A stretch of DNA of 64,000 nucleotides from Pterobdella sp. o SKG-2022 (lineage: Eukaryota; Annelida; Clitellata; Hirudinida; Piscicolidae), in the NCBI GenBank assembly GCA_964035795.1, contig OZ038324.1:2476025-2540024 (forward strand). Reading direction: 5' to 3'. The notes beneath the pieces were generated by a model. The model was given only the letters and a program-made list of their open reading frames with translations. It was not told the DNA's origin and searched no databases. Positions 35,080 to 47,805 of this stretch are shown in pieces (the first letter of the stretch is position 1; every line of letters begins with the position of its first letter). The translations under genes and the position numbers were made by a program.

Positions 35080-37542
35080 TCTTCAATCGTCTTCGTGCGG
35101 ACATTTTTCCACCAATACTTTGAATATAATTGGTATTGTAATGTAGACTGAAAATGTAGTTTAATTCGTGACATTGTTTTACTATTATTTTTATTATTAT
35201 TTTTAATTTTTCCAAAATATATTCTTAATTTTATTATCCTAACATTTATTGCAGTGCGTTTAAGTCTTATGTCTTCGATTTCTTGCGGCATTATAAGGAA
35301 ACCATATTAAAAGTTTAATTTTCAATATATTGTTATCCCATTGGCGTGGTGAATGTGGTGTTAGAGAAAAATATTGGCCACTGCCGATAAAAATTCTTGA
35401 GTCCAAAATGTTCAATAAAATTCAAATCCCTGTGTTTTGCTAATTTGAAATCAAGAGTTGTTTGGGCTTATATCTATAGTTTGAATTGGAATCAGAAATA
35501 AAAGTCTAATAAAATGTTAACAAAAAAGTGAGACAAAAAAGATCGGAGAGATTAGGAAGCGATAAAGATGCAAACCCATCCTGTTTTTCTGCAAATCGGG
35601 TATACATGCTGCTTATATTTTAATCCTGAGATCTTGTAATCCACTAATCCATTCTATTTTAAATAATATTATTTTTAGTAATTTATCGAATAATAAATTA
35701 AATTTTGAAATATTCCCACTTTTATGAATCAGCAGAGCAATTTTTCGTAGGCGATTGAGCTGAATTCTTGGAATATAATCATAAAAGTTTTTTAAATTTC
35801 AAAAAACTTTTATTTTCGCTTTTCACGATATTTAATTTAAATTCTGAGCTATATCTCGTTTTTGAATTTTGTGATACCTGCAAGAAATATCCAAACTTTT
35901 GATCATGCTTCTAGATTTTAATTCAAAAGAGGGATTTAGTTGAATAAAACAAATTACTGACAAAATTGCTTAAAAGAATTTTTTTTCATCAAAAAACTAT
36001 TGAAATATTCTTTAACTTGAAGATAATTACGTCACCCATAAAATAAAGGCATCAAAATTTGAAAAAGTATCACATGCACAAAAAAAGTAGAAATCACTTA
36101 AAATATTTTAAGAGCATCTGCAAAAATGAAAAACGAAAGTGTTCGATTGATTCTTCAATAAGGGAAAACTATTTTAAAAATTCTTTTTTTTCTTAAACCT
36201 CATTGTTTTACTCAATTTCGTTTTTTTTATTACTTCACTTCTCCTAAGTTTTGTTTCTCATTTTTCTTTTTCAAACATTTTTTATGAAACTTTTTCTCCA
36301 TTTTTTTTTATTAATTTATTTTTTTTAACTTTAATTTTTTATGATTTGATAAAAAACTTCTCGAGCATTTGAGTTTATCAAAGTTCCATAGTTCAAAGTG
36401 TTTTTGCGTGTTCAAATAATTTTCAAAGTCCCCGATTTTTGTTTCATTTTTTTTTTTAATTTTTGATTATATTTTATTTTTTTTTCAAAAATTTTTAAAA
36501 TTTTTTGTTTTAAAATTTTCCAATTTCATTTTTTTGATATGTTTCTGTAGTTAAATTTTTTTAGGTTGATTGAAAATGATTTTTTTTCATGTTATTATGA
36601 TCTTTTATTGTTTTTCTGTTTGAATAAATTCTAAAAAAATAACGTAAACTTTACTTTTGCAACATGTGTAATTATCCGAGAAGAAACTTTCTTTATTCTT
36701 ATTTTTTTCCATTAGCAAAACTGATTTTTGATTGCGCCACCATTTCCGACTCTTCATTCATTAAGTTAGTTCTCAATTAATTTTTAAATCATTATTACTT
36801 TCTTCTTTTCCCTTGGCTTTCTTTGAATTCATTACGCTTTTCTCTAAACATTAATTATTGAGCTATTTATGGGTTTCTAAGCCACATACACTTCTTTCAA
36901 TCTTCAAATGTTCTCAAGCATCTCCATCAAGCCTTTAAAATTTACCTCCACTACCTCTTGTAACTCTCATTCAATAACGATACTAACTTTTTTAGGTTTA
37001 CAATAGTAGAAATCTTTGAATCTTTTATTTGATACTAACAGCAAACATATTTTTTTGAGCCCCCCATTCCAAGCCATCTTTCATCTCAGGTGATTTATCA
37101 TACACTTTTAATTTCTCATTTTTCATTCCAACTCCTTTAATCGTTCCATTATTAATAATGCCATTTTTTTCAGATTTGGTTTGTTAGGTTGTCACTATAA
37201 GCTATATGTGGCTTTGAAATGCAATTTTTAAAATTTAGCTTATTAGCTTTTACTAATTTTAACACTTGTACTATGTTACAATTTTGTCAACTATTATTAG
37301 TTTTATTATTTTGTAATTTCTCATTTATTATTCTTCAATTCATTATTTTTTTTTATTTGAAAAATAATAACTTCAATAAAAAAGATTTTCCATATTTATC
37401 GAATTTAGTTTCCAAAACACAAAATTCATTTTGTATACTTATTCAAATGAAGCATGGTGCAATAAGACAAACTCCCAAAGTTGTTTCATATGAGTATTTA
37501 TGTTCAGCTTGAAGAATTAAAAAATTTCTTATAATAGATTTA

Positions 37543-37560
37543 TATATATATATATATATA
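37543..37560. repeat. (TA)n microsatellite
   Basis: Nine TA units within TTTATATATATATATATATA. Confidence 0.85.
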
Positions 37561-38334
37561 CATTTTTTAAGCTCTTCCTCAATTGCTCATTGATTTTTAA
37601 AGACTTTGATATTGTATCATTGAAAAAAAATATTTGCTTTTAAATTTTTTACCGATTGCGAGTTGGTTTGCATTTTACGTATGCAAATAAAAAAATAATG
37701 AAAGAAAAGATCATAAAGCATGTCGGAACTAGATGTAACAAAACTTCAAATTGAAATTAAGAGATTTATTTTTCATTGAGTTTTCACCGATAAAAATGGA
37801 ACGCTAAATCTTATATGTTCTTAATAGATTTCATGATTAAATTATAAATAAATGCTCACTAAATCTTAAAACGAAGATGGTTTTCAAAAGCCATATCCTA
37901 ACTAGGGGAAGGCTTTGAGTTAAGAAAACACCAATTTTATAAGAACAGAATAAAATTATTTTTAAATAAAAAAAATAATAATGTCATCACAAAAACAAAA
38001 ATATTCTCACAACAAACATAAATATTCTCCCACGACAACAACTACAATACGTTAGTTTTCAAATCACCATGGAAATTCACTAGCCAATCAAAATCACGAG
38101 AATTTGAACAAAGAAGTCATCGTTACGAAAAGTTATTGAAAATCAGAAACACTTTTCGGAATTGTTTCCACACATTGTCGGACGTCGCATCAATCTATAA
38201 ATTCAGCAACAACAAAACCTTCTCATCAACATGAACAACAAAATCTACAATGAGTTTTAAACAACACTCTCATTAATGATTTTTTCAAAAACCACAAAAA
38301 AATGAGTAATATTCCAAAATATAATTCATACTTG

Positions 38335-38378
38335 AAAATGTCACGTTGATACCGAAAAGCTTCGTATCTTAATTAGCT
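38335..38378 (+). repeat. Single arm of hairpin MITE family 1
   Basis: TGAAAATGTCACGTTGATAC followed by CGAAAAGCTTCGTATCTTAA matches the right arm at 18,584-18,630. The partner arm is missing. Confidence 0.55.
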
Positions 38379-39885
38379 AACTAGTTTTCTGAAATATTAC
38401 TAAAACCTATCATTGTTACGCCATATAAAAATTGTCAATTTTTTGTGTTTTTGTTGAGATGACAAGATCAACAATAACAACAACGAAATTCAAAAAACTC
38501 CAAGCTACAACAACAATAATAGCATACAGACTCCAAACTACGACAACCACAACAATAAATTCACAGTGTAGTATCTCAGAAGAGGGAACCATGTGAAATG
38601 GAGAAAATAAATGAAAATATTATATTTTGAAAAACGGCGCAAAGCATATAATTCGTGTTTAAAGAAATAAAATACGTTCATAGATTTCCTTCCAATAGCT
38701 TTTCGAGATTTCATATCGCTGCCACTTTAGCAATCAGAACTACAACTGTATAGTAAGAGAAAAACGGGAAAAAAGAATGGAAAAAATTAATATACGAGAA
38801 AACATTTAAAAAATATTCTGAAAAGTTTGAAAAAATATTAAAAATCAAGAAGATTAAAAAAAAAAATGGAAATAATTCAAAATGAGCAAAAGATAAGAAT
38901 CAGCATAAAACGAGAAGAGTTGATTCGAGGAGCAGATTACAAATGACGACGGCGAGAGGTGGTTATAGTCTCACGTCTTTTACTCAATTTGCGTTTTTTT
39001 TTTGCAGTTTGTTCGTGTTTTTTAAACTTTTGTTTTTCGAATTATTTATATCAATACTATGATGATTAGTTAATTTTTATACGGGAAAATCTATTTATCA
39101 TTTTGTATATTTTTTTTCAAATGATATTTCGTTGTCTTTTCGTTTTTCTAATTGTTTTATATTTTCAAACTAATATTTTTTACGATGTTTTCTATGAGTT
39201 TAATTTTTTCTTTGTTTTTCGCATTATTTTTTTCATTTTGGATTTCTTTCGAGGTTTCTATTATATTTTTTATTTATTTTTCAATTGTTTACACTTCATT
39301 TTTTTTGTATCATTTTCCATTGTTTTCAGTATAGGATTATTTTCTTATCATTTGTTGGTATTGACATATATTTCATTTTTATTTGTTTTAGTTTGTTTTT
39401 CATATATTTTCTCTATTATCTTTCTATATTTTTTTTAATACTTTTATTAAAATTTTTTTATATAAAATTTTTTTTATATATTTCAATATTTCATATTTTT
39501 GTTTCCAATTTCTTTCCTTTCATTTGTTTCTCCTACTTGAGAGTTTTTGTAATACTATATATTTGGTTGAATTTTTTCCTTAATAAATAATTTTTTCTAT
39601 TCTTTTTTCTGGATTATTTGACATAAAAACCTTAAATTTTAGAAAAAAAATAATTTATCATGGTTCCAGTACCTTCAGTCATTTAAATTCAGTATTAATT
39701 AAGTTTTCTGAAAAAATGAAAAATTCAAATTTATATTCATTCAAGCGCTGTTAAATTCAATCTTCGCCAAAGCTGTTTTTAAGGTATTTTCTTTCAACTT
39801 TTCAAGTTTCTACGTACATTTTTTCAAACGATTGATCAACTTTCAAAATTTTTGATATTCACGTTTATTCATGAATTTGAAATAT

Positions 39886-42282
39886 TTATTTTTTGAAGTT
39901 ATTTTCGTTTATAAACGAATTATACTTTAAGGGTGGGTCTGGTCTAGATGGTCCGTAAAGAGGATGAAGAAGCAAAGGCTTGATCTCTTCTGATATTTTA
40001 TGTCTGTTAAATGATTGTATCTGCTTCGTTTTGTTGTTATATTGCGAATTCTGTTTTAAAGAAGAGATTAGGGATCTTAGTATAGTTTTGCTTCTGATGG
40101 GGTCCACTTGTGTGGCAGGAGGTTGAGAAGCTTTAGATGGTTTAGTAGCGATGGCAGGTCCAGAAATGCCGGAAGGCTTAGGAACGGGTGGAGGAGTTTT
40201 GTTTGAGAGTTTGTTGAACTGCGAATTGATGATATCCATAAACATCTGGTTGGGGAAAAGCTTGGGTGTTTTATTGAACCTCGACGTGGTGTCAGCTGGA
40301 GTTTCTTGGAGCACTGGCCTGTTTTCCTCCTCTTCCTTCTTTTTTGAAAACTTCGGGATTTTGTTGAACAAAAGAAATGACGAAGTTTTAAAACTTTTAA
40401 GATATTTTTTAAAATCGATTTTGCTGTTGTGTGTGTCTCCTTTGTTAGATTGGCACTGATTCATGCTCTTCTCTTTTTTGATGATTTTGAATCTCAGCTT
40501 TAGAGGGTCTTTTATGTTTTTTGGTTTCGTGTATTTTGTTTTGAGAAAAAAATTTCTCTTTTTTAAATATGCTATCTTCTTTCTCAAATTTTTCAAAGAG
40601 GGTTTGAACATAAAAATTTTATTTTTTTTTGTTTTTTCGTTTTCACATTTCAACTTGTGGTGTCTTGCAATCGTATGATGCCTGACACATATAGAAGGCT
40701 TGTGAGCCAAGATCCTTCGAGATGCCATCATTCTACACAAAGTTGGTACAACCGGTTTAAAAGAAGGTTTTTCAGCTGATTCTGTAATGAGAAAGTTTGT
40801 GAAAGTTTTCACAGGTTTTGGAGCAGGTTGGTTGTCGATGTTAGAATCTTTGTGTGTCAAAGCTTTTGATGAAATGTATAGCTCGTTAGTGATTTGTTCG
40901 TTTGTGTGGTTCAACCGCACAAGAGGCATGAGGAAGGCCTTCTTACAACGAACATTTTTTAATGTCTCACTTAGTATAATTACTTTTTCAAATTTTTGTG
41001 AGTTTGGATAGAGATGGTTATGATTGGCGGAATTAAAAGGTAACATAGCTGAGTCTTTGTATGATTCTACGTTCTTTTGATTTGGAAATGGTTTCACGCT
41101 TTTAAAAACCAGTTTTAAATTATTTGTATTATGTTTTATCGGTGAAATATTTTTTTCGTAAAAGACGCCATCGTTTGCCCTAATAGTGGTGCAGTGTCTG
41201 TTAGAGAAGCCTTTCAAGAGACAACTCATCGGGTGAACGATGAAAGGCTTGCAAATGGACATAATGGCTTCGAGCTTAGAGCATATTGATGTGTGTATAT
41301 CAGAAGTAGTTTCTTGATTGTTTCCCACATTTTTGTTTTTGAGATGTTTATATAAAGCAAGGTCTAAAGTATTTTTGTTTGAGTTTTCTCGATCTTTCGA
41401 GAATACTTTTGATCCTGCTTTATTGACGTTGTAAGGTTCAGTCTTTTTGCTGATGTTTTCAATGCTTTTCAACACATTAGTTTCAAATAATTTCTGACAT
41501 TTATTTTTTTCAGAAAAACTATTTTCAAATAAATTTGATGCATAATTTTGAGAAGAGTTTATGAAATCTTCCAAAACATCAAACGTTTCTTTAGGTGGGC
41601 TTTGATGCTTGTCATAATTATTATTGTGATCCTTACCATCATCCTCATCATCATTATTTTTATTTTCACCATCTTTGTTTTTATTCTTGTCATCCTCGTC
41701 ATTATGGTCATCAGGGTCGGCTTGATAGAGTGGATTCTGGTTGAGATTCTCTTTAACTGATTGAGGCACTGAGTTGTTTGAGTAGTTTTGTTCATTTCTC
41801 ATGAAGTTTTCCCCCTTTACAAAATTGTGTTTGGTTTGAAAGTTTTGGCATTCAGCCTCGCCGTGGAAATAACTGTTTTTTTGGATAATGTGACGAGATT
41901 GTTCATACATCATGCAGATCTGCATCTCTTCCTCATCCTCTATCGCTGTCTCTTCCTTCTTGAAGGAAGGGTTTTTGTAAAATGACACTCTTTTCACTGC
42001 TGAAGGCAATTGTTTTTTGAAAGAAGATTTGCGGAAAAGAAAGCTACCAGGTTTTACTAAATTAGGAATACTTTCCCGATTCTTGGTCAAGTTTGATTTA
42101 TCTTGGAAAACTTTGTTGAGTTTTTGGCTACTTTTTTTGATTGTTTTTTGAGGTTCATTTTGTTTTTTACGAGATGTCGAAAAATCAATATTTTTCCACG
42201 ATAATTGGTTTTTGGTGTTTTCTTTGCTGTTGAAGACTGAGGTGCCACTAAGGGGAGGCGAGTTTTCTTTACTCCACATCAT
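39886..42282 (-). CDS. Orphan 798-residue basic, low-complexity protein
   Basis: An uninterrupted 798-codon frame from ATG at 42,282 to TAA at 39,886, far longer than chance allows in DNA this AT-rich. Family unknown. The protein is rich in Lys, Asn and Ser. It begins MMWSKENSPPLSG, has an acidic patch near 113-120, an Asp/Asn/Lys-rich tract at about 189-226, and a strongly basic stretch in the second half (KNLRKKIAYLKKRNFFLK). A Pro-rich segment (KTPPPVPKPSGISGP) lies near 690 and a further one at the C-terminus. No signal peptide or membrane helix is evident, so a disordered nuclear or cytoskeletal protein is a guess. AATAAA on the minus strand at 39,864-39,869 could end the transcript. The frame could be a single-exon gene or one giant exon. 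Confidence 0.75.
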   Translation of the reverse strand: MMWSKENSPPLSGTSVFNSKENTKNQLSWKNIDFSTSRKKQNEPQKTIKKSSQKLNKVFQDKSNLTKNRESIPNLVKPGSFLFRKSSFKKQLPSAVKRVSFYKNPSFKKEETAIEDEEEMQICMMYEQSRHIIQKNSYFHGEAECQNFQTKHNFVKGENFMRNEQNYSNNSVPQSVKENLNQNPLYQADPDDHNDEDDKNKNKDGENKNNDDEDDGKDHNNNYDKHQSPPKETFDVLEDFINSSQNYASNLFENSFSEKNKCQKLFETNVLKSIENISKKTEPYNVNKAGSKVFSKDRENSNKNTLDLALYKHLKNKNVGNNQETTSDIHTSICSKLEAIMSICKPFIVHPMSCLLKGFSNRHCTTIRANDGVFYEKNISPIKHNTNNLKLVFKSVKPFPNQKNVESYKDSAMLPFNSANHNHLYPNSQKFEKVIILSETLKNVRCKKAFLMPLVRLNHTNEQITNELYISSKALTHKDSNIDNQPAPKPVKTFTNFLITESAEKPSFKPVVPTLCRMMASRRILAHKPSICVRHHTIARHHKLKCENEKTKKNKIFMFKPSLKNLRKKIAYLKKRNFFLKTKYTKPKNIKDPLKLRFKIIKKEKSMNQCQSNKGDTHNSKIDFKKYLKSFKTSSFLLFNKIPKFSKKKEEEENRPVLQETPADTTSRFNKTPKLFPNQMFMDIINSQFNKLSNKTPPPVPKPSGISGPAIATKPSKASQPPATQVDPIRSKTILRSLISSLKQNSQYNNKTKQIQSFNRHKISEEIKPLLLHPLYGPSRPDPPLKYNSFINENNFKK

Positions 42283-44518
42283 GGTGTTAAATCTTTTGTT
42301 TATGTTTGTACGTCATGTTATTTATCATTTTAAATTAATTAAATTTTTTTATAATACTTTTATCAATTGATTATTATATTTATTTTTGTTCTCATTTTTC
42401 ATTTATTTCTTTATGTGGTTTTATTTATGTCGCTTTTGATGCTTATTCTCACAGGAATGTCTGATTTAATTTTGAGATTTCACTTTTTTTAAATTTTTTT
42501 AGTTATATACGAAATTGAAATAAATACTTTCAGTTAATATACTTGTAAAAAATAATCTTTTTTAATCGAACTAATTTATTTCATTTAGTTTTAAAATAAT
42601 TTCAACTGAATTTTTCACAAAATAGAAACAAAAAACTTAAATTTATAGTTTTCAAAATTCAATCAAAACTATCCATTCAATATTTGCGAATATTTCCACT
42701 GAATCTCCCAACCCTGGTCAACCAAATTGTGAAAGTTCAAGCAAAGATTAACGAGAGTTTCTAAGGAATCTTTAAATTTACATTATAATATATGTTTTTG
42801 AAGTTTTTTCAACTCTTTACATAACTCTCTCATTTCTTAAGAGTTCCATAACCTTTTTTAAGTTTTTCGGTTAGCTCAAATCTTCCCAATAAAGCGTATA
42901 ATATAGTACTGCTTTCAAAAAAGTCAAGCTCTTCTAGTGCTTCAAAAAGCTGTTGAACGAGAAGATATTTTGTTGATGGATTTATATTCATTAATGAGTT
43001 GTGAAAAATAAATTACTATGAACCTTTGAAAAACAAAAATTATTAAATATCTGATGATGATATAAAAAATATGTCGAAAATGAAAAAGTTTGAAATGTTA
43101 CATCGTGTTCATAATTCACATTTTGGAAGTTAATTATTCACAAAGTAAAATTATACTTTTAACTTATTTACTTTTTTTCCACAAATCAAAAATAAAATAC
43201 TGTTTGAAATGATCCGCGATTTTTTATAGCCTTCAATTCAAAAAAAAAATTTGAAACTAACTATATATAAACTCTCTGACATCGATTGGACATCAACTCA
43301 ACTTAGAACAATTTGAGGCCTACCTCCCAGGCACGAATAATGATGGTTTAAAAGCCTCAACGGACCTAATAGCATTTCATTTTGCAAAACGTTTTTGTCA
43401 CATTACTTTTAAAATTTGCAATTTGGTTGAAATCTGGGCTTTTGAATGACATTACAAAAACACTGATTTTGTTAAAACCATGGTGTTTCTAGCTTATATA
43501 TTAACGCATTGTTTTGCGGAAGTTTGAGCTCATTGCTATGAAAATAGTTCTTGCATGATTTTATAAATTTTTTGAATATTTTTTAATGGTTTAAAGTTTG
43601 GTTGAAATTCTCAATTTGGTTTTACCTTTCTTACAAATGCCGCTCAAAACAATTACTAACCTTCTTCCACCAACAACCCTCTTACAAATCATACTAGAAG
43701 TACTGACACTCGTCTGGTCTAGTGAATTTTTCATCATCAAAAAATTTATTCTGTCTCATTTAAATGTCCGACAAATTCTCATAAACAAGCATTAGTTTTT
43801 TCATGGTGTGATTTCAATTTGATGGCCCACATATTGCAGGGATCGGAAATCTCCCAACACCTCATAAACTTCATATATAGCAACAACTAAATTCAACAAA
43901 GTTTTGAATTATATTGAAAAAATAAAAAAAAAACTCAAATTTAATTTTTATTTTTCAAATAAAAATGTGCCGATTATTCGTGTTGAATTTTTCACCAGCG
44001 AGTTTTGAATGACTTCAAAACATACTGTGTTTTAGGTTTAGTTTTTCATCAATTTATCCATTTTTCACTATCTTGATGAGATTATAAAGTAGGTTCCCGG
44101 TCAAAAGTTATTTCAAATAAAAGGGCTGCGATGTTATTTATGAGCAGCAGTATATTGTTAAAATACTTTTACAGTTTGAGCTTCAAAATATTAATGAAAA
44201 ACCGATATATATACTTTCCGGAATTATTCTTCATGTTTTGTTTCGAAGCTTTAAAATGGAATTGAAAAATTTTGAGAATTTTGGAAATTCGATTTTTGTT
44301 TAGAATCTTGAAATCTAAATTTAAAATGAAGTTTGTTTTTTAACCCAGATACATCTCACAACCACCATTGTTCCGTGAAAACAAAAACAAAAATATTTCT
44401 TATTGTAGCCAACTGTTTGCTATTTGATTTAGAAAAAAAAATAAGTTTTTTCTAATATTTATTCAATTGTTATTTTAATTCCTTCAAGTCACTAAATGAT
44501 TTTATTTTTTAAAAACGA

Positions 44519-44592
44519 AGTCGACCATTTGATCCCTCCTAACAGGGGTTTCAGTTGCGCAATTTATTGGTTTCACAGAACTATTGTTTTAC
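44519..44592 (+). repeat. Dispersed repeat, copy 1
   Basis: Shares AGTCGACCATTYGATC, the CAGTTGC block and GGTTTCACAG in the same order with 47,731-47,805. Function and family unknown. Confidence 0.5.
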
Positions 44593-45495
44593 AAATCCGA
44601 ATAAAATATTCAACCTCTATTTGTTTTTCTAATTCACGTCTTACGCTTGACTTGTGGTACTTTGCTGTTTTATGTGTGCTGGGTGGTACAATATTGGACT
44701 TTTATTACCAATAAGTTTGGAAAATACCGTTGAAAGTTACAATTGAGTAAGTATATAAACTTTAAAATAATTTAAAAGTTCATAAAGAAATGCTTATAGT
44801 CAGGATAGGATTCTTAATTTGGTAGCATTGCGATACAAGCGTTTAAAACACATATACCAGCCTCTAAGCTCTTTAGGTGTTTGCTTCAGATATCCAGGTG
44901 TAGTTTGTCGGTCAAGGATTAAACTGTTCCATTTAAATTTCAAGTTGTTGTAATCGCATTACAATTCGATGTAGTTTAAAAAAAACGCAAAACTTTTATG
45001 GTTTAAATTTTTGACTAAGCCTTCCCAAAATATTGAGATCCGGTTATGAGGTCATGAAAACTTAATTGAAGCAAAACTCCATGAATTTTAAATGTTTGAA
45101 ACTTCTTTCAATTTTTTTCAGTAAATTAGAAAACATTAATTCAATTAAAAATTTAAAACAAATTTTATTAACTATAAAAAATGGTTAAAAATTTCATTTT
45201 GCAGAATTTTCGATTACAACTTTTTCCCATGGAAAAAGTTCACAAATACATAAAATTATGAATTTACATAGAAGTCACCATTTTTTATTTTTTTAAACAT
45301 TTTTGAATAAATTTCCAAACTTTTTCAATGGCAAAACTCCGTCTTTGAAGCAATAAATTTAAAGATATATTGGAGTCTAGGTCAATCTTGGGACGTTCGT
45401 AATGACAAACTTTGGTCTATTAAATCCTTGGACGAATAAGTCTGTTTCATTATTTTGAAAAATATTTTTGCACCAGTTCAAAAATTTTTTTAAAA

Positions 45496-45655
45496 GGTGC
45501 ATAGCTCAGCTTGTTTGACTAATTATTTGAAGTAACTGGGTTCGATCTTACGTTGAGCCGACAATTAGCACCTGTTCCAGGATTTTTTTTCTGCTACATT
45601 ATATTTTTAAAAAATGCCTTAAACTTCGAGAAAAAATGCTTTATAAATTTTAAAT
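45496..45655 (+). repeat. tRNA-derived SINE (family A), old copy
   Basis: GGTGCATAGCTCAGC, GACTAATTATTTGAAGTAAC, TGGGTTCGATCTTACG, then CGACAATTAGCACCTGTTCC, and a diverged 3' half ending in TGCTTTATAAATTTT. Several small deletions indicate age. Confidence 0.75.
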
Positions 45656-46811
45656 TGAGAACATTCACAAATTAAATCAGACCAGCTCACTGGGCTGAAG
45701 TTTCTCAAGGCTTACTTTGATAAAAATTTTCAATGACAATTTTTAAAGTATTTCTTCACTTTTATAAAATATATTAAAAATTGAAAAAAACCAATATTTC
45801 AAAATATTTGAAAAATGAGTGAAAAGTTTGAAAGGGTATAAAACGATTTCAAAATGGTCAAAAAATTCTCATTTGATCCGCATCCATCAATGACATCAAA
45901 ATGTCATAATTAAAATAGCAAGCAAAATGAATTGTTATGCAAAAATATTCTTAAAACCTACATTCTCAAACACACATCCAGGATTCAAAACAATCAAAAA
46001 GTCAAACCGCACATGATTTGCTCTCACTCAAAACCAGAATTAGTGATTCTCTGTGATCAAAACTTTGAAATGTTTTAATAATCTTAGAAGAATGAACCAG
46101 CTTTAACAAAAAAGCATGTTTGCAACTCCATGTTTATGCATGTAATTGTAGCCTCACTGTTGACGCTTCTAGTCCTTGATCCCTATCTCTTCGTCTCTCA
46201 ACCTATCATTACTCTTATATGCTTTATGGAAAACCTATTGCCATAATGATTAATGAAATAAGAAGTATCTTGGTTCTTTTCTTATATCTTTGATTTATTC
46301 AATACAATATCATAAGTTTTGAAAAAGAAAACGTTAACAACATCGTTCACCAGTGAAACATTTCACAGAAAAAAAAAAAGTTTTCTCTAATTGGACAATC
46401 AAAAAAGTTTGAGAAAACTTCTTGCCAGGGAAAATAATTCCCCAAACTCGAAACCTCTTCAACTTGAAAAGTTTTTTATGCAAAATACAAACCAGATTTA
46501 ACAAAGTTTCCAAGCTGTTGCAATCAGAATAAAAAACTTAAAAAGAGATTAATTTTAAAAATATTTTTTGCAAATTTTTTTTCTCCAGAAGTTTAGGAAA
46601 TACTTTTCTCATAGAAGTTAAATTTTTTTCATTTATAGTTTATTTATACTATTCAAAAATTTTTATTTAATTCCACTTTTAATTAAAATTTTCAAAATTT
46701 ATAGAATTTAAAACGTTTTCTTAGTTTTTTACAATTAACTTTTAATCAATTTTTTTAATTTTCCAATGTTTTTTCAGTTGTATATAATTTTTTACCGAGG
46801 TATAATTACAG

Positions 46812-47027
46812 TTTTTGCCGGATGTGCACTCCAACAAGAGTGTCGAAAAGGTTCTAAACCACGTCAGCTTCCAACCACAAAGCATTTCAAGAATTTATCC
46901 ATCATTCTTTCACTGTTCACCAAAATGTCACAAACAACTCGAAGCTACAAGTATTTTTCGGTACTCGCTCCAAGGAGTGTCGGAAGAGACTTTGGAAGCT
47001 AGCGCTCAAAAACAAGCTTTTAAATAG
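46812..47027 (+). CDS. Probable terminal exon of an unrecognised gene
   Basis: After an acceptor (TATAATTACAG) an open frame of 71 codons runs from FLPDVHSNKSVEKVLNHVSF to a TAG at 47,025, with AATAAA 8 bp later (47,036-47,041). The stretch is clearly less AT-rich than its surroundings and the composition looks like real protein (HCSPKCHKQLEA, YSLQGVSEETLE). No family is recognised. Upstream exons on the plus strand were not found. They might lie between 42,300 and 46,700, or the gene might start further left. Confidence 0.45.
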   Translation, partial: FLPDVHSNKSVEKVLNHVSFQPQSISRIYPSFFHCSPKCHKQLEATSIFRYSLQGVSEETLEASAQKQAFK

Positions 47028-47035
47028 AATTTATA

Positions 47036-47041
47036 AATAAA
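47036..47041 (+). terminator. Putative poly(A) signal
   Basis: AATAAA, 8 bp after the stop of the probable terminal exon. Confidence 0.4.
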
Positions 47042-47129
47042 AGGTACAAAAAGATTTTTGGGCTTGTTTATGTTATCTTCTTTGTTTTTTAATTGAGATT
47101 TTAAGTCTTCAAACCAAAAAATTACAGAT

Positions 47130-47330
47130 AGAAAGGAAAATTGGAAAAAAAGGATAGAATAGAAAATTAAAAAAAAAAGAAAAAGGGAAAAAATGAGAAA
47201 GATTTAAAGAAGGAAGACGAAAAAAAGAAGAAAGAGACTGATAAAAAAAAAAGTAAGAGTAGGAAGAAAAAAAAAAGAAGAAGAGGAGAAGGAAGAAGAA
47301 AAATAATAATAGGAGAAGGAGAAAGCTAAA
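47130..47330 (+). repeat. Polypurine tract
   Basis: About 200 bp that are almost entirely A and G (AGAAAAAGGGAAAAAATGAG, GAAGAAGAGGAGAAGGAAGA). The minus-strand Phe/Leu/Ser frame here is an artefact. The sequence could adopt triplex DNA, which is an inference. Confidence 0.8.
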
Positions 47331-47730
47331 GATCACGGTTTATTGATATTTCTATTGTTTTGTCAAAAATTTTGCTCAACTTCAAAGCTTTAAAATTGAG
47401 AGATTGCGTGTGAAAAGCATTTGCTAAATTTTTAAATTAATAAAAGCAAACTTGAATAAAGAATTCAATTAAAATAAATAATTCAAAAAAAAAAATTTTA
47501 TAAATAGAAATCAATTTCAAAAGTGAACCTTCATTGAAATTTTTGCAATAACTTCAACTTTGGAAAAAATTTTCAAAAAACATGTTTGTTTAAAGCTTAG
47601 CTGGAGTTTTCAATAAATTCTTATTTTAATTATCTTTAAAAAAGTCCAATCTCCAACAACTATATTGGTAAAAAATATAATAATATGAATAACGACTAAA
47701 TTCATGAAAAGTAATTGAATAAACTAAATA

Positions 47731-47805
47731 AGTCGACCATTCGATCGTTTTTAACTGGGTGCTCAGTTGCTCAATTGAGTGGTTTCACAGGGCACTACTC
47801 CATTT
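47731..47805 (+). repeat. Dispersed repeat, copy 2
   Basis: Related to 44,519-44,592. It starts AGTCGACCATTCGATCG and includes TTGAGTGGTTTCACAGGG. Confidence 0.5.

Larger units (their letters stand above)
35080..39885. other. AT-rich intergenic stretch, no gene seen
   Basis: Contains a probable GPCR poly(A) signal (AATAAA, 35,413), a short TA repeat at 37,543-37,560, an AAC/CAA-rich patch at 38,020-38,560, a family 1 MITE arm at about 38,335, and very T-rich DNA at 39,100-39,600. The Phe/Ile/Tyr-only open frames in that last tract are compositional artefacts. Confidence 0.6.
42283..46811. other. AT-rich intergenic stretch, no gene seen
   Basis: Presumed promoter side of the 798-residue gene (minus strand). 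Contains a dispersed repeat near 44,519, an old SINE at 45,496 and a less AT-rich patch at about 46,120-46,260 without a convincing reading frame. No other feature could be supported. Confidence 0.5.

Noticed and set aside
39103..39590. Overlapping Phe/Ile/Tyr-rich plus-strand reading frames
   Set aside because: Very T-rich sequence lacks stops by composition; the products have no realistic protein composition.
40151..41985. Plus-strand and second minus-strand frames over the 798-codon gene
   Set aside because: Shadows of the long minus-strand frame.
47109..47336. Minus-strand Phe/Leu/Ser frame
   Set aside because: Mirror of the polypurine tract, not a gene.
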